Counted from the first letter of the stretch, positions 37,995 to 46,696 are shown. The stretch: DNA of 64,000 bases from Sinorhizobium glycinis (GCF_001651865.1 NZ_LPUX01000050.1:355469-419468); one strand, 5' to 3'. Program-made: numbers and translations. The notes: generated from the sequence alone by a model not told the origin.

Positions 37995-40043
37995 ATGTTG
38001 AACGTGCCCCCGAAGGACAACAAGACCGATCCGCTGGTGCTCTTCATGCCATCGGGAAAGCGCGGCCGCTTCCCGGTCGGCACGCCGATCCTTGACGCAG
38101 CGCGTTCGCTCGGCGTCTATGTCGAGAGCGTCTGCGGCGGGCGCGCGACCTGCGGACGCTGCCAGGTTTCCGTGCAGGAAGGCAACTTCGCCAAGCACAA
38201 GATCGTTTCCTCTAACGACCATATCTCGCCGGTCGGCCCGAAGGAGCAGCGCTACGCGAGTGTGCGCGAACTGCCCGATGGTCGTCGCCTGTCCTGCTCG
38301 GCGCAGATCCTCGGCGATCTCGTCATCGACGTGCCGCAGGACACGGTCATCAACGCCCAGGTGGTGCGGAAGGCCGCGACGGACCGGGCGATCGAGCGCA
38401 ATGCCGCCGTCCAGATGTGCTATGTCGAGGTGGAAGAACCGGACATGCACAAGCCGCTCGGCGATCTCGATCGGATGAAGACGGTACTGGAGAAGGACTG
38501 GGGCTGGAAGGACCTGCTGATTGCGCCGCACCTGATCCCGCAGGTGCAGGGCATCCTGCGCAAGGGCAACTGGGCGGTGACCGCCGCAATCCACCGGGAC
38601 ATGGATTCGTCGCGCCCCTTTATCGTCGGCCTCTGGCCGGGTCTGAAGAACGAGGCCTATGGCATAGCCTGCGACATCGGCTCGACGACGATCGCCATGC
38701 ATCTGGTGTCGCTCTTGTCCGGCCGTATCGTCGCCTCCTCGGGCGCATCCAACCCGCAGATCCGCTTCGGCGAGGATCTGATGAGCCGCGTCTCCTATGT
38801 AATGATGAACCCGGATGGCCGCGAAGCGATGACCAAAGCGGTGCGCGAGGCGGTCAATGGCCTGATTGGCAAGGTCTGCGCCGAAGGCGGGATCGATCGC
38901 CACGACATTCTCGACATGGTGGTCGTCGGCAACCCGATCATGCACCACCTGTTCCTCGGCATCGACCCGACGGAACTCGGCCAAGCGCCCTTCGCGCTTG
39001 CCGTTTCCGGCGCGCTGCAATATTGGGCGCATGAGATCGACATTGAGGTCAACCGCGGTGCGAGACTCTACATGCTGCCCTGCATCGCCGGCCATGTCGG
39101 CGCGGACGCCGCTGGCGCGACGCTTTCGGAAGGCCCGCACCGCCAGGATAAGATGATGCTGCTCGTGGATGTCGGCACCAACGCCGAGATCGTCCTCGGC
39201 AATCGGGAACGCGTCGTCGCCGCCTCCTCCCCCACTGGTCCGGCTTTCGAAGGCGCCGAAATTTCCTCCGGCCAGCGAGCAGCGCCGGGCGCGATCGAGC
39301 GCGTCCGCATCGACGCGGAAACGCTGGAGCCGCGCTTCCGGGTGATCGGCGTCGACAAGTGGTCGGATGAAGAGGGTTTCGCGGAAGCGGCCGCAGCGGT
39401 CGGCGTCACCGGGATCTGCGGCTCGGCGATCATCGAGGTGGTCGCGGAGATGTATCTGAGCGGCATCATTTCGCAGGACGGCGTGGTCGATGGCGCCATG
39501 GCGGCGAAAAGCCCGCGCATCGTTCCGAACGGCCGCACCTTCTCCTACCTGCTGCATGACGGCGAGCCGAGAATCACCGTGACGCAGAACGACATCCGGG
39601 CGATCCAGCTCGCCAAGGCGGCGCTTTACGCTGGCATCAAGCTGCTCATGGAAAAGCAGGGCGTCGAGCATGTCGACACGATCCGCTTCGCCGGCGCCTT
39701 TGGCTCGTTCATCGATCCGAAATACGCCATGGTCCTGGGGCTCATCCCCGACTGCGACCTCGCTGAGGTGAAGGCGGTGGGCAATGCCGCCGGCACCGGC
39801 GCGCTGATGGCGCTCCTCAATCGCGGCCACCGCCGCGAGATCGAGGAAACGGTGAGGAAAATCGAGAAGATAGAGACGGCTCTTGAATCGAAATTTCAGG
39901 AGCACTTCGTCAACGCCATGGCGATGCCGAACAAGGTGGATGCCTTCCCGAAGCTCGCCGAGGTGGTCTCGTTGCCGGAGCGCAAGGTGCTGGCGGATGA
40001 CGTCGAAGGCGGCGGCCGCCGTAGGCGCCGTAGCCGGGAGTAG
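37995..40043 (+). CDS. ASKHA-domain corrinoid activation protein (RACo/RamA-like) with [2Fe-2S] domain
   Basis: 682 aa. N-terminal plant-type [2Fe-2S] ferredoxin domain (about 12-115) with ligands Cys-47, Cys-53 and Cys-56 in VESVCGGRATCGRC and Cys-101 in RRLSCSAQ. A linker (about 120-215) follows, then an ASKHA ATPase/actin-like domain: YGIACDIGSTTIAMHLV, MVVVGNPIMHHLFLGI, LLVDVGTNAEIVLG, and FAGAFGSFIDPKYAMVLGLIPDC. Such proteins reduce cob(II)alamin to cob(I)alamin in corrinoid methyltransferase systems using ATP. It ends in an Arg-rich tail. This gene closes the operon and is strong evidence for a real corrinoid methyl-transfer pathway. Confidence 0.93.
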   Translation: MLNVPPKDNKTDPLVLFMPSGKRGRFPVGTPILDAARSLGVYVESVCGGRATCGRCQVSVQEGNFAKHKIVSSNDHISPVGPKEQRYASVRELPDGRRLSCSAQILGDLVIDVPQDTVINAQVVRKAATDRAIERNAAVQMCYVEVEEPDMHKPLGDLDRMKTVLEKDWGWKDLLIAPHLIPQVQGILRKGNWAVTAAIHRDMDSSRPFIVGLWPGLKNEAYGIACDIGSTTIAMHLVSLLSGRIVASSGASNPQIRFGEDLMSRVSYVMMNPDGREAMTKAVREAVNGLIGKVCAEGGIDRHDILDMVVVGNPIMHHLFLGIDPTELGQAPFALAVSGALQYWAHEIDIEVNRGARLYMLPCIAGHVGADAAGATLSEGPHRQDKMMLLVDVGTNAEIVLGNRERVVAASSPTGPAFEGAEISSGQRAAPGAIERVRIDAETLEPRFRVIGVDKWSDEEGFAEAAAAVGVTGICGSAIIEVVAEMYLSGIISQDGVVDGAMAAKSPRIVPNGRTFSYLLHDGEPRITVTQNDIRAIQLAKAALYAGIKLLMEKQGVEHVDTIRFAGAFGSFIDPKYAMVLGLIPDCDLAEVKAVGNAAGTGALMALLNRGHRREIEETVRKIEKIETALESKFQEHFVNAMAMPNKVDAFPKLAEVVSLPERKVLADDVEGGGRRRRRSRE

Positions 40044-40110
40044 ACTGTTCCTGCCGTTCTCGGAGTTGGAGGCGGAATTCCAACACGCGAAAGTTGCCGC
40101 AGCCGCCCGT

Positions 40111-40575
40111 TCATGCCCTCTGTTTTATGAGGTCGACATTCGCCCCGAAGTCCAGATCGCCTTCGAAGCTCACCGCAAAGAGCCAGAGAAAACCGGCGTG
40201 AACGAAATAGTGGTGCTGGGGAATATCCAAAATGCAGGGGAGAAGCGCCATCGCGGTTTGAAGGCGGCAATGATAGGCATGATCTGTCAGACTGTCTCCG
40301 AGATACGTTATGCGGTCATCCAGATGGTAGCGCGCATTCATCTGGATCATGAACTGCAGGACCTGTTCGGCCGGGTTCTCGTCGAGCGCACCTTTCACAT
40401 GAACGTGCATCCTTGACCAGTCAGGCCGGGAGGAGCCGAACGGAAAGTTCGCTTCCATCTTCCTGATGCAATCATGGGGATTTTCGTCGATAACGACATG
40501 GTCGCGGAGCGCCTGGCGATTGAGCTCCATGGCGATCGCTCGATCGTAAAAGCTACCCCCGGCTGCCAACGACAT
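40111..40575 (-). CDS. Hypothetical protein coupled to Lrp-family regulator
   Basis: 154 aa from ATG 40575, overlapping the regulator's stop as TGATG (40577-40573). The sequence is well balanced (RMHVHVKGALDENPAEQVLQFMIQMNARYHLDDRITYLGD, PQHHYFVHAGFLWLFAVSFEGDLDFG) and clearly protein-like, but I do not recognise a family. Soluble. The coupling suggests it is made with the Lrp protein at 40575-41075. Confidence 0.7.
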   Translation of the reverse strand: MSLAAGGSFYDRAIAMELNRQALRDHVVIDENPHDCIRKMEANFPFGSSRPDWSRMHVHVKGALDENPAEQVLQFMIQMNARYHLDDRITYLGDSLTDHAYHCRLQTAMALLPCILDIPQHHYFVHAGFLWLFAVSFEGDLDFGANVDLIKQRA

Positions 40576-41075
40576 CAACTCGCTCGCGCCTTATCTCCCA
40601 GCGGCACCCTCAGCCCCACCTTCACCCGGTCCATAGCGAAGAAGGTGCGGAATTTCTTGACATTGCTGTTGCCGAAGAAGAGCCGCCGCGTCAGCGCTTC
40701 GTAATCGGCCATGGTGGCGGCGACGATGACGAGGATGAAATCCGCCTCGCCGGTGACGTAGTAGCATTGCTGCACCTCCGGCGTGGCGGAAAACTCGGCC
40801 TTTGCCGCATCGATAAGTTCGGCCGTCTCGCTGATCACCTCGACCTCGACGAAGATGGTGATCGGCTGGCCGACCTTGGCCGGGTCGACGATCGCGCAAT
40901 TCGCCTGGATTACCCCTGCCTGCTCCATGCGCTTAATGCGCCGCTGCACCGCAGGCGCGGAAAGATTGACCGCCTCGCCGATCATGCGCTGCGGCGTCGC
41001 ATTGTCATTCTGCAGGATCGTCAGGATCGCCAGGTCGAAGGAATCGAGGGCGATTTCGGGGTTGGTCTTCGCCAA
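40575..41075 (-). CDS. Lrp/AsnC-family transcriptional regulator
   Basis: 166 aa, starting at TTG 41075 with GTGAGGAG upstream. N-terminal helix-turn-helix (ALDSFDLAILTILQNDNATPQRMIGEAVNLSAPAVQRRIKRMEQAGVI), then the RAM/AsnC effector domain (PITIFVEVEVISETAELIDAAKAEF, VQQCYYVTGEADFILVI). It is divergent from dpaL, 107 bp away, and is the likely regulator of the dpaL locus, sensing an amino acid. Confidence 0.92.
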   Translation of the reverse strand: MAKTNPEIALDSFDLAILTILQNDNATPQRMIGEAVNLSAPAVQRRIKRMEQAGVIQANCAIVDPAKVGQPITIFVEVEVISETAELIDAAKAEFSATPEVQQCYYVTGEADFILVIVAATMADYEALTRRLFFGNSNVKKFRTFFAMDRVKVGLRVPLGDKARAS

Positions 41076-41182
41076 GGAGGCTCCTCACGAAACAAACTTG
41101 CAACTCGCGCCCGCGAATACAGCGCAATTTTCGCGGCGCATGCAATATATCTTCGCCAGCTTTTTTTGAACGAGGTGGCCCC

Positions 41183-42394
41183 ATGTTTCTGCTCAACACT
41201 CTTCCCGCACACAACAAGCCTCTCATCCCCGTCGATGCAGAAACCCTCGGGGAAAGCGCGGCTGAAACGGTCGAACGATTCCTCGAACATCGCGCAAACC
41301 ATGCCGAAACGCCCCTGCATTCCCTGCCGGCGCTGGCTGCGGCGCTGGGCGTGGCCTCCATCCACGTCAAGGACGAGGGCCATCGCCTCGGCTTGGGGAG
41401 TTTCAAGGCGCTTGGTGGAGCCTATGCGGTAATCCGGCTTCTTCTTGAGGAAGCAGGAGAGAAGCTTGGCCGCGCCGTCGATGTTTCCGAGCTTCAATCG
41501 CCAGAGGTCCGGGCCGTCGCGCGCACCATGACGGTTGCCTGCGCTACCGACGGCAACCACGGCCGGTCGGTTGCGCAGGGCGCTGAACTCGTGGGTGCGC
41601 GGGCGGCAATCTTCGTGCATCCGGGTGTAAGCGACGAGCGCGTCGCAGCCATTGCTCGTTTCGGCGCCGACATGATCCGCGTCGACGGCACCTATGACGA
41701 GTCCGTTCGGGAGGCTGCCCGCATTGCCGAGGCGAGGGGCTGGACTATCGTTTCGGATACGTCCTTGCCCGGTTACGAACGTATTCCCGGACTGGTGATG
41801 CAGGGCTACACGGCACTTGTTCGCGAAGCCTTGAGGAAAATGCCGGAACCGCCGACACATGTGTTCATCCAGTGTGGCGTTGGCGGGATTGCCGCCGCCG
41901 TGGCTGGCCATCTGGCGATCGTGCTTGGCGACGAGCGCCCGATTTTTGCGGTCGTCGATCCCGCTCGCGCGGCCTGCATCTTCGAGACGGCCCGCGCCGG
42001 GCATCCGGTGACGATTGCGCATGGGGAGCCGACTATAATGGCCATGCTCGAATGCTACGAGCCTTCTCTGGTCGCCTGGCGTGTTCTCTCGCGCGTCGCC
42101 GACGCCTTCATGACCATCGACGAGGAGGATGCGGTCTCCGTTATGAGACAGCTTGCCGACCCGGCCGCAGGCGACCCTGCCATCGTCGCCGGTGAAAGTG
42201 GCGGCGTCGGACTGGCCGGGCTGATGAAGGCGGCGTCGGATCCCGCAATCAAGGCCGCTCTTCGCATCGATGGACAATCGCGCATCTTCCTCGTCAACAC
42301 GGAGGGGGCAACCGATCCGGGCAAATACGAAGAGATCGTCGGGCGATCACCCGCCGCGGTGGCAGCGAAGAACGCCATGGGAGCCGAAGCATGA
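41183..42394 (+). CDS. dpaL: Diaminopropionate ammonia-lyase
   Basis: 403 aa. PLP enzyme of fold type II that cleaves 2,3-diaminopropionate to pyruvate and ammonia. IHVKDEGHRLGLGSFKALGGAYAV carries the PLP lysine; VACATDGNHGRSVAQGAEL is the Ser/Thr-dehydratase-like phosphate/PLP region; VFIQCGVGGIAAAVAGHL and VAGESGGVGLAGLM are glycine loops. Same length as enterobacterial YgeX. Divergent from an Lrp regulator and overlapping a 41-aa frame (ATGA at 42391). Confidence 0.88.
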   Translation: MFLLNTLPAHNKPLIPVDAETLGESAAETVERFLEHRANHAETPLHSLPALAAALGVASIHVKDEGHRLGLGSFKALGGAYAVIRLLLEEAGEKLGRAVDVSELQSPEVRAVARTMTVACATDGNHGRSVAQGAELVGARAAIFVHPGVSDERVAAIARFGADMIRVDGTYDESVREAARIAEARGWTIVSDTSLPGYERIPGLVMQGYTALVREALRKMPEPPTHVFIQCGVGGIAAAVAGHLAIVLGDERPIFAVVDPARAACIFETARAGHPVTIAHGEPTIMAMLECYEPSLVAWRVLSRVADAFMTIDEEDAVSVMRQLADPAAGDPAIVAGESGGVGLAGLMKAASDPAIKAALRIDGQSRIFLVNTEGATDPGKYEEIVGRSPAAVAAKNAMGAEA

Positions 42395-42516
42395 GCAACC
42401 CTTCCATAGATGCGGCGCGTCTCCCCGGACCGGCAATGTTTTCGGGATCTGACCTGGTCGCAGGAGCCAATATCCTGCTGGACGTCGCTCGCCAGCTTGC
42501 AAGGAAGGATGGCTGA
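42391..42516 (+). CDS. Small peptide between dpaL and the M20 gene (41 aa)
   Basis: ATG 42391 overlaps the dpaL stop as ATGA. The frame encodes 41 aa (MSNPSIDAARLPGPAMF..., ending DVARQLARKDG) and stops 1 nt before the next ATG at 42518. Both junctions look like translational coupling, so it is probably made. No family recognised; it may be a small partner or a remnant of a larger gene. Confidence 0.5.
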   Translation: MSNPSIDAARLPGPAMFSGSDLVAGANILLDVARQLARKDG

Positions 42517-42517
42517 C

Positions 42518-43668
42518 ATGACTGTCGACACGAATGCGCTTCATATGGACATGACCGCTTGGCGACGCGACCTTCATGCTCACCCGGAGTTCGGCTTCGA
42601 GGAGAAGCGCACCTCCGCCTTCGTCGCGGAAAAGCTCAGGGAGTTCGGACTTGAGGTCGCCGAAGGTGTCGGCGGCACCGGCGTCGTCGGCACGTTGAAG
42701 CGCGGCAGCGGTAACCGCGCCATAGGGCTGAGGGCCGATATGGATGCGTTACGCATCCCCGAACAGGGAAACTTGGATTATCGCTCACGAAATCCGGGCG
42801 TCATGCATGCGGCCATGACGGTCATACGACCATGCTGCTCGGCGCGGCAAAGCTGCTTGCCCAGGATGGCGGTTTCGACGGAACGGTGCGCTTCATCTTC
42901 CAGCCGGCGGAGGAATGGGGCAAGGGCGCGCTCGCCATGCTCGACGATGGGCTGATGGAGCGGTTTCCCTTCGAGGAAATATACGCGCTGCACAATATGC
43001 CCGGGTTTCCGATCGGCCATTTCGAGACGCGGCCCGGTCCGATCATGTCGGCCGAAGACAATTTCGAGATCGTGCTCAAGGGCATCGGCGGACATGCGGC
43101 ACGACCGCATGCGGGCAACGAAGTGCTGGTTGCCGCCTGCGCGCTTGTCACCAACCTGCAGACGATCGTCTCGCGCCGTCTTAGTCCCGCCGACATCAGC
43201 GTCGTCTCGGTGACGGAATTCATCACCGACGGCACCCGCAATGCGCTGCCCGGTCTGGCCCGCATCCTGGGCGATGCCCGCAGCTTCCGCCCCGAGGTCA
43301 GCGCCGAAATCGAGAAGCAGATGCGCGTCATCGCCGAGGGCACAGCGCTTGCCCACAACGTCTCGGCGGAGATGAGCTACACGCGCGAATTCGTGCCGCT
43401 CGTCAATGACGAAGGGTTGGTCGAAGAGGCTTTCGCCGCGGCGCGCAGCGTGTTCGGGGCCAATCATGTCGGTACCGCGCGCGAGCCGATGACCGGTTCG
43501 GAGGACTTTGCGCGCTTCCTCGAGCACGTGCCGGGGTGCTTCGTGTTCCTTGGCAACGGCAACTCAGCGCCGCTGCACAATCCGACCTATGATTTCAACG
43601 ATGCTGGCCTGATCCACGGCGCGGGCTTCCACGCTGCGATCGTCCGGCGGCGTCTGTCCACAGCCTAG
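42518..43668 (+). pseudogene. M20-family aminoacylase/amidohydrolase, frameshifted
   Basis: Two frames together give a normal M20 peptidase of about 384 aa. The first covers MTAWRRDLHAHPEFGFEEKRTSAFV, IGLRADMDALRIPEQG and RNPGVMHA. The second begins HDGHTTMLLGAAKLLAQDG and runs to GAGFHAAIVRRRLSTA. The expected join MHACGHDGHT is broken at about 42811: CATGCGGCCATGAC appears where CATGCGTGCGGCCATGAC is expected, a 4-nt deletion (TGCG) in a GCG-TGCG repeat that also removes the metal-site Cys-Gly. The total of 1151 nt plus 4 is a multiple of three. It may be a true inactivating slip or a sequencing error. Confidence 0.85.
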
Positions 43669-43684
43669 CCGACGGATGGGCGGT

Positions 43685-43933
43685 TCATTTACGCCAGAAC
43701 GGCTTGGCAACTTCGTCCTCGACCTGCCGGGCGTTCAATCCGATATCCTGGATCAACTCGGGGCCATCCTTCGATAGCCGTGCCAGCTCCTCTCGATAGT
43801 GGATGCGGCGATTCCAGGTCTCTACAAGGCTTCCAGTGGTCGCCGGCCCGTCGAGTCCGCCGTGAACTTCGCTTGCCCATGGATGCGCAAACCAATGGCG
43901 TCCGGCGCCCGTCGTAAAGGAAAAAATATGCAT
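43685..43933 (-). CDS. DUF1127-like small protein
   Basis: 82 aa from ATG 43933 with GGGGGAGCTCG upstream. The C-terminal half GSLVETWNRRIHYREELARLSKDGPELIQDIGLNARQVEDEVAKPFW has the DUF1127 pattern (Trp, Arg-rich helix, then DIGL). Such small proteins in rhizobia and agrobacteria are linked with RNA, phosphate and stress responses. The longer frame from 44107 is not supported. Confidence 0.75.
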   Translation of the reverse strand: MHIFSFTTGAGRHWFAHPWASEVHGGLDGPATTGSLVETWNRRIHYREELARLSKDGPELIQDIGLNARQVEDEVAKPFWRK

Positions 43934-44122
43934 CGAGCTCCCCCTTCCCTCCGCTGGAGTCCGTTCATGACTGGCACAGGTCGCGCATTCTGGAGAAAGT
44001 GACACTCGGTGTATCGAAACCGCCCCTAATAGTTCCGAAAACTTCCGAAATGAGTAGCGGCGAAGCGCCATTGTTTTGCTCTGCGCGATTTCCCATGCAG
44101 CAGGCATGCACTAAGATGCCGT

Positions 44123-44902
44123 ATGCAGCGACCGTGCTTTGCCTTCGGTACGTTCGTGCTCGATCCGGAAGCGGGAACGCTTCGGCGGGAGGGTAACCCT
44201 GTGCCTGTTGCCTATCGTGGGCTGTTGCTTCTGGAGACATTTGCCCGACATCCAGGAGAGGTCTTGCGCAAGTCCGATCTCTTGGGGGCCGCATGGCCGG
44301 GACTGGCTGTGGAAGAGAGCAACCTCTCTGTGCAGATAGCTGCACTGCGGAAGCTTCTCGGTCCGGCCCCTCACGGCGTCGAGTGGATCGTGACCATCCC
44401 GCGCGTGGGTTACCGCTTCACTGCCGAGGTTCAGAGGTGCGAAAATGCCGACCGGGAGTTCGTGCCGCTTCCGGAGCGACCATCGATCGCTGTCCTGCCC
44501 TTCTGTGACATGAGCGACGATCTGGGGCACGCCTCCTTTGCGAATGGATTGACCGAGGACGTGATCACCGATCTGTCGCGGATTCCGGACCTGTACGTCA
44601 TCGCGCGGAATTCGAGCTTCGCCTACAAGGATCAATCCACGGACATGCGCAGAATTGCCCAGGAACTCGGGGTCCGCTACTTGCTGGAGGGAAGTGTCAG
44701 ACTCGCCTCTGATCGCGTCCGCATCAATGCACAACTGATCGATGCAATCGGCGGGGGCCATGTCTGGGCCGAGCGCTTCGACCGAAGCCTCGGCGATATT
44801 TTCGCGGTCCAGGACGAGGTTGCCGGCAAAATTGTCGAGGCGCTCGTGGGACGGCTCGCGGTTCCTCCACGGCACGGCCAGCCCGCCGGTCTCGAGGCCT
44901 AG
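44123..44902 (+). CDS. Winged-helix/TolB-like regulator, apparently truncated
   Basis: 259 aa. N-terminal OmpR-type winged helix (about 1-105: FAFGTFVLDPEAGTLRREG, HPGEVLRKSDLLGAAWPG, ESNLSVQIAALRKLLG, WIVTIPRVGYRFTAEV), then a TolB-N-like 'cyclase-associated' domain (RPSIAVLPFCDMSDDLGHASFANGLTEDVITDLSRI, YLLEGSVRLASDRVRINAQLIDAIGGGHVWAERFDR). Relatives continue with several hundred residues of TPR; here it stops at TAG 44900 after LEA, just before a palindromic repeat. Loss of the 3' part looks likely, so it may not be functional. Confidence 0.75.
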   Translation: MQRPCFAFGTFVLDPEAGTLRREGNPVPVAYRGLLLLETFARHPGEVLRKSDLLGAAWPGLAVEESNLSVQIAALRKLLGPAPHGVEWIVTIPRVGYRFTAEVQRCENADREFVPLPERPSIAVLPFCDMSDDLGHASFANGLTEDVITDLSRIPDLYVIARNSSFAYKDQSTDMRRIAQELGVRYLLEGSVRLASDRVRINAQLIDAIGGGHVWAERFDRSLGDIFAVQDEVAGKIVEALVGRLAVPPRHGQPAGLEA

Positions 44903-44937
44903 AAGAGCCTTCGCGGTCGGGCCGGGTTTTGTTCTTA

Positions 44938-44986
44938 TGCATGTCGTTTTACCCCAAAACCGCTGCCCAACTTTGGGCGACATGCA
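44938..44986. repeat. Small palindromic repeat at the end of the truncated regulator
   Basis: Inverted ends TGCATGTCG / CGACATGCA with an inner CCCAAAA...TTTGGG dyad, about 49 bp. This is a motif I associate with intergenic repeats of Sinorhizobium (recollection, not a search). It abuts the stop codon of the LysR gene and lies where the 3' end of the regulator gene would be. Confidence 0.6.
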
Positions 44987-45901
44987 TTAGACTGGCTCGG
45001 CCACCCTGCCCGCATGCATTTGGAGGTCGGCGAAGGCCTCGCGGACGTGGTCGGCGACCGCGAGCACCGGTGCCGGTGCATCCTCGACGACCTTCAGGCC
45101 GATTTCGTAATGGCCGAGATCCGGCAGCCCGTCGCGCTCGCCAAGCTGTACCATCTCGCCCTGGACGAGATAACGCGGCAGCGGCGCGATCGCGAGGCCG
45201 GCGAGCACCGCCGCACGCTGCCCGGTCGTATAGGCGCTGAGGAACGCCACGCGGAACTTGCGCCCGGCCCGCGACAGTTTCTCGACCGCATCGGCGCGCC
45301 ATACGCAGCCGTCCTCCCACATCGAAACCGGCAGCGGATCGCGCAGATGCGCGTTGCCACACTTGGCGCCAGCCCAGACCAATTTCTCCTGCATGAGAAT
45401 TTCGCCGTCCTTGGCCGATTCGTCGGACAGGCTATTGTAGATGGCGATGTCGAGCCTGTGCTCGTCGACCCGCTTGCGTATGGCGTTGCTCATGCCGATC
45501 GACACATCGACCGTCACATTCGGGTAGGTTTCGGCAAAGCGCTTCAGGACCTCCGGCAGAATGCGTTCGCCGACATCTTCCGGTGCCCCGACGCGGACGA
45601 CGCCGTTCATGTCGGGCAGCAGGAAGCGAGACACTGTCTCATTGTTGAGCGACAGGAGACGGCGGGCGAAACCGAGCAGCAGTTCGCCCTTCGGCGTCAA
45701 GGAGACCGATCGAGCGTCGCGCAGGAAAAGCGTGCAGCCCAGCGTCTCCTCGAGCTTCTTGATCTGCATCGAGACAGCGGAGGGTGTGCGGTACACGGCT
45801 TCGGCCGCAGTGGTGAAATTGCCGGTCTCGGCAATGGCGACAAAGGTCTTCAGCACGTCCATTTCAAGCAGCGGAAGCGCGTGGCGCAGGATCATGTTCA
45901 T
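44987..45901 (-). CDS. LysR-family transcriptional regulator
   Basis: 304 aa, with AAGGAGG at 5 nt spacing before ATG 45901. HTH region DVLKTFVAIAETGNFTTAAEAVYRTPSAVSMQIKKLEETLG, then the substrate domain (GVVRVGAPEDVGERILPEVLKRFAETYPNVTVDV). It is divergent from a 112-aa protein gene at 46033. Its target is unknown. Confidence 0.92.
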   Translation of the reverse strand: MNMILRHALPLLEMDVLKTFVAIAETGNFTTAAEAVYRTPSAVSMQIKKLEETLGCTLFLRDARSVSLTPKGELLLGFARRLLSLNNETVSRFLLPDMNGVVRVGAPEDVGERILPEVLKRFAETYPNVTVDVSIGMSNAIRKRVDEHRLDIAIYNSLSDESAKDGEILMQEKLVWAGAKCGNAHLRDPLPVSMWEDGCVWRADAVEKLSRAGRKFRVAFLSAYTTGQRAAVLAGLAIAPLPRYLVQGEMVQLGERDGLPDLGHYEIGLKVVEDAPAPVLAVADHVREAFADLQMHAGRVAEPV

Positions 45902-46032
45902 GGCGGCCTCCTTAATTCAGAAATTCTGAAAGATAGCTTTACTCCATTTCGTTTGATTGAATATCACATTGGAGCGATAGTCAAGCTCGCAGGAAGGCGG
46001 GAACACCCCCCACAACGCAAAGGAGCAAGGTC

Positions 46033-46371
46033 ATGACCGCCCTGACATTGGCGATCGACAACGCGGCTGCAACGGCACGACGGATCAGTGGCACTCCTAT
46101 CGTCAACAATGGCGTGCAGATCATGGATGTATCAGGCCCGCACCCCGATGACGTCATCCGGCAGGCGGGCGACGACGGTGATTTCGTTCTCGCGATGTTG
46201 TCACGGGCACGGATCTTTATCGAAAGGGTCGCAGCCAGGAGGCGCGCTACCAACGTCGCCAGAACCCGGGTGGAAACCCGGCGCCAATTGGCGAAACTGC
46301 CGACAAGGGTCAGAAACGACCTGTTACAAGCGGAACAGAAAGTGATCAGGTCTCCTGATACAAGCTGTTAG
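46033..46371 (+). CDS. Hypothetical protein (112 aa), divergent from LysR
   Basis: ATG 46033 follows AAAGGAGCAAGGTC, a very good ribosome binding site. Soluble and helical; the middle (MLSRARIFIERVAARRRATNVARTRVETRRQLAKLPTRVRNDL) is basic and recalls DUF1127-type helices but I cannot place it in that family. Likely controlled by the LysR regulator 131 bp away. Confidence 0.7.
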   Translation: MTALTLAIDNAAATARRISGTPIVNNGVQIMDVSGPHPDDVIRQAGDDGDFVLAMLSRARIFIERVAARRRATNVARTRVETRRQLAKLPTRVRNDLLQAEQKVIRSPDTSC

Positions 46372-46495
46372 GTAGCGGCAAGAGATCACAATGCTTGATG
46401 AAAAGCATCAAACATATTCGTTGGATTGATCAATTCGGTTGCGTCATAACCCTCACATGGTCGCGACCTTTTGAAAAGCTCAGAAGGAACCAACA

Positions 46496-46696
46496 ATGTC
46501 TACGAACCAGTACTCCCCGTCGTCATCGAGCCAGAGCCTTGCGGCTTTGCCCGGTCTTTTCAGCCTGCGTGCCCGCGCCTGGGCCGCTTGGAAGCGGCAC
46601 CGCAACGAGCGTGCGCTGGAGAGCCTCTCCTATGACACGCTGAAGGATATCGGCTTTCCGTCCGTCGACGACGCGGTGCATAAGACTGAACAATGA
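46496..46696 (+). CDS. DUF1127 domain protein
   Basis: 66 aa, preceded by AGAAGGAACCAACA. Ser-rich start, then ARAWAAWKRHRNERALESLSYDTLKDIGFPSVDD, the full DUF1127 signature (Arg-rich helix and L-x-D-I-G). Followed by a strong terminator, so a single-gene unit. Proteins of this type bind RNA or regulate stress and phosphate responses in some alphaproteobacteria. Confidence 0.88.
   Translation: MSTNQYSPSSSSQSLAALPGLFSLRARAWAAWKRHRNERALESLSYDTLKDIGFPSVDDAVHKTEQ

Noticed and set aside
37929..39905. A 658-codon open frame on the minus strand opposite the corrinoid activator gene
   Set aside because: Shadow of the strongly supported ASKHA protein; composition is His/Asp/Arg-rich with no recognisable fold.
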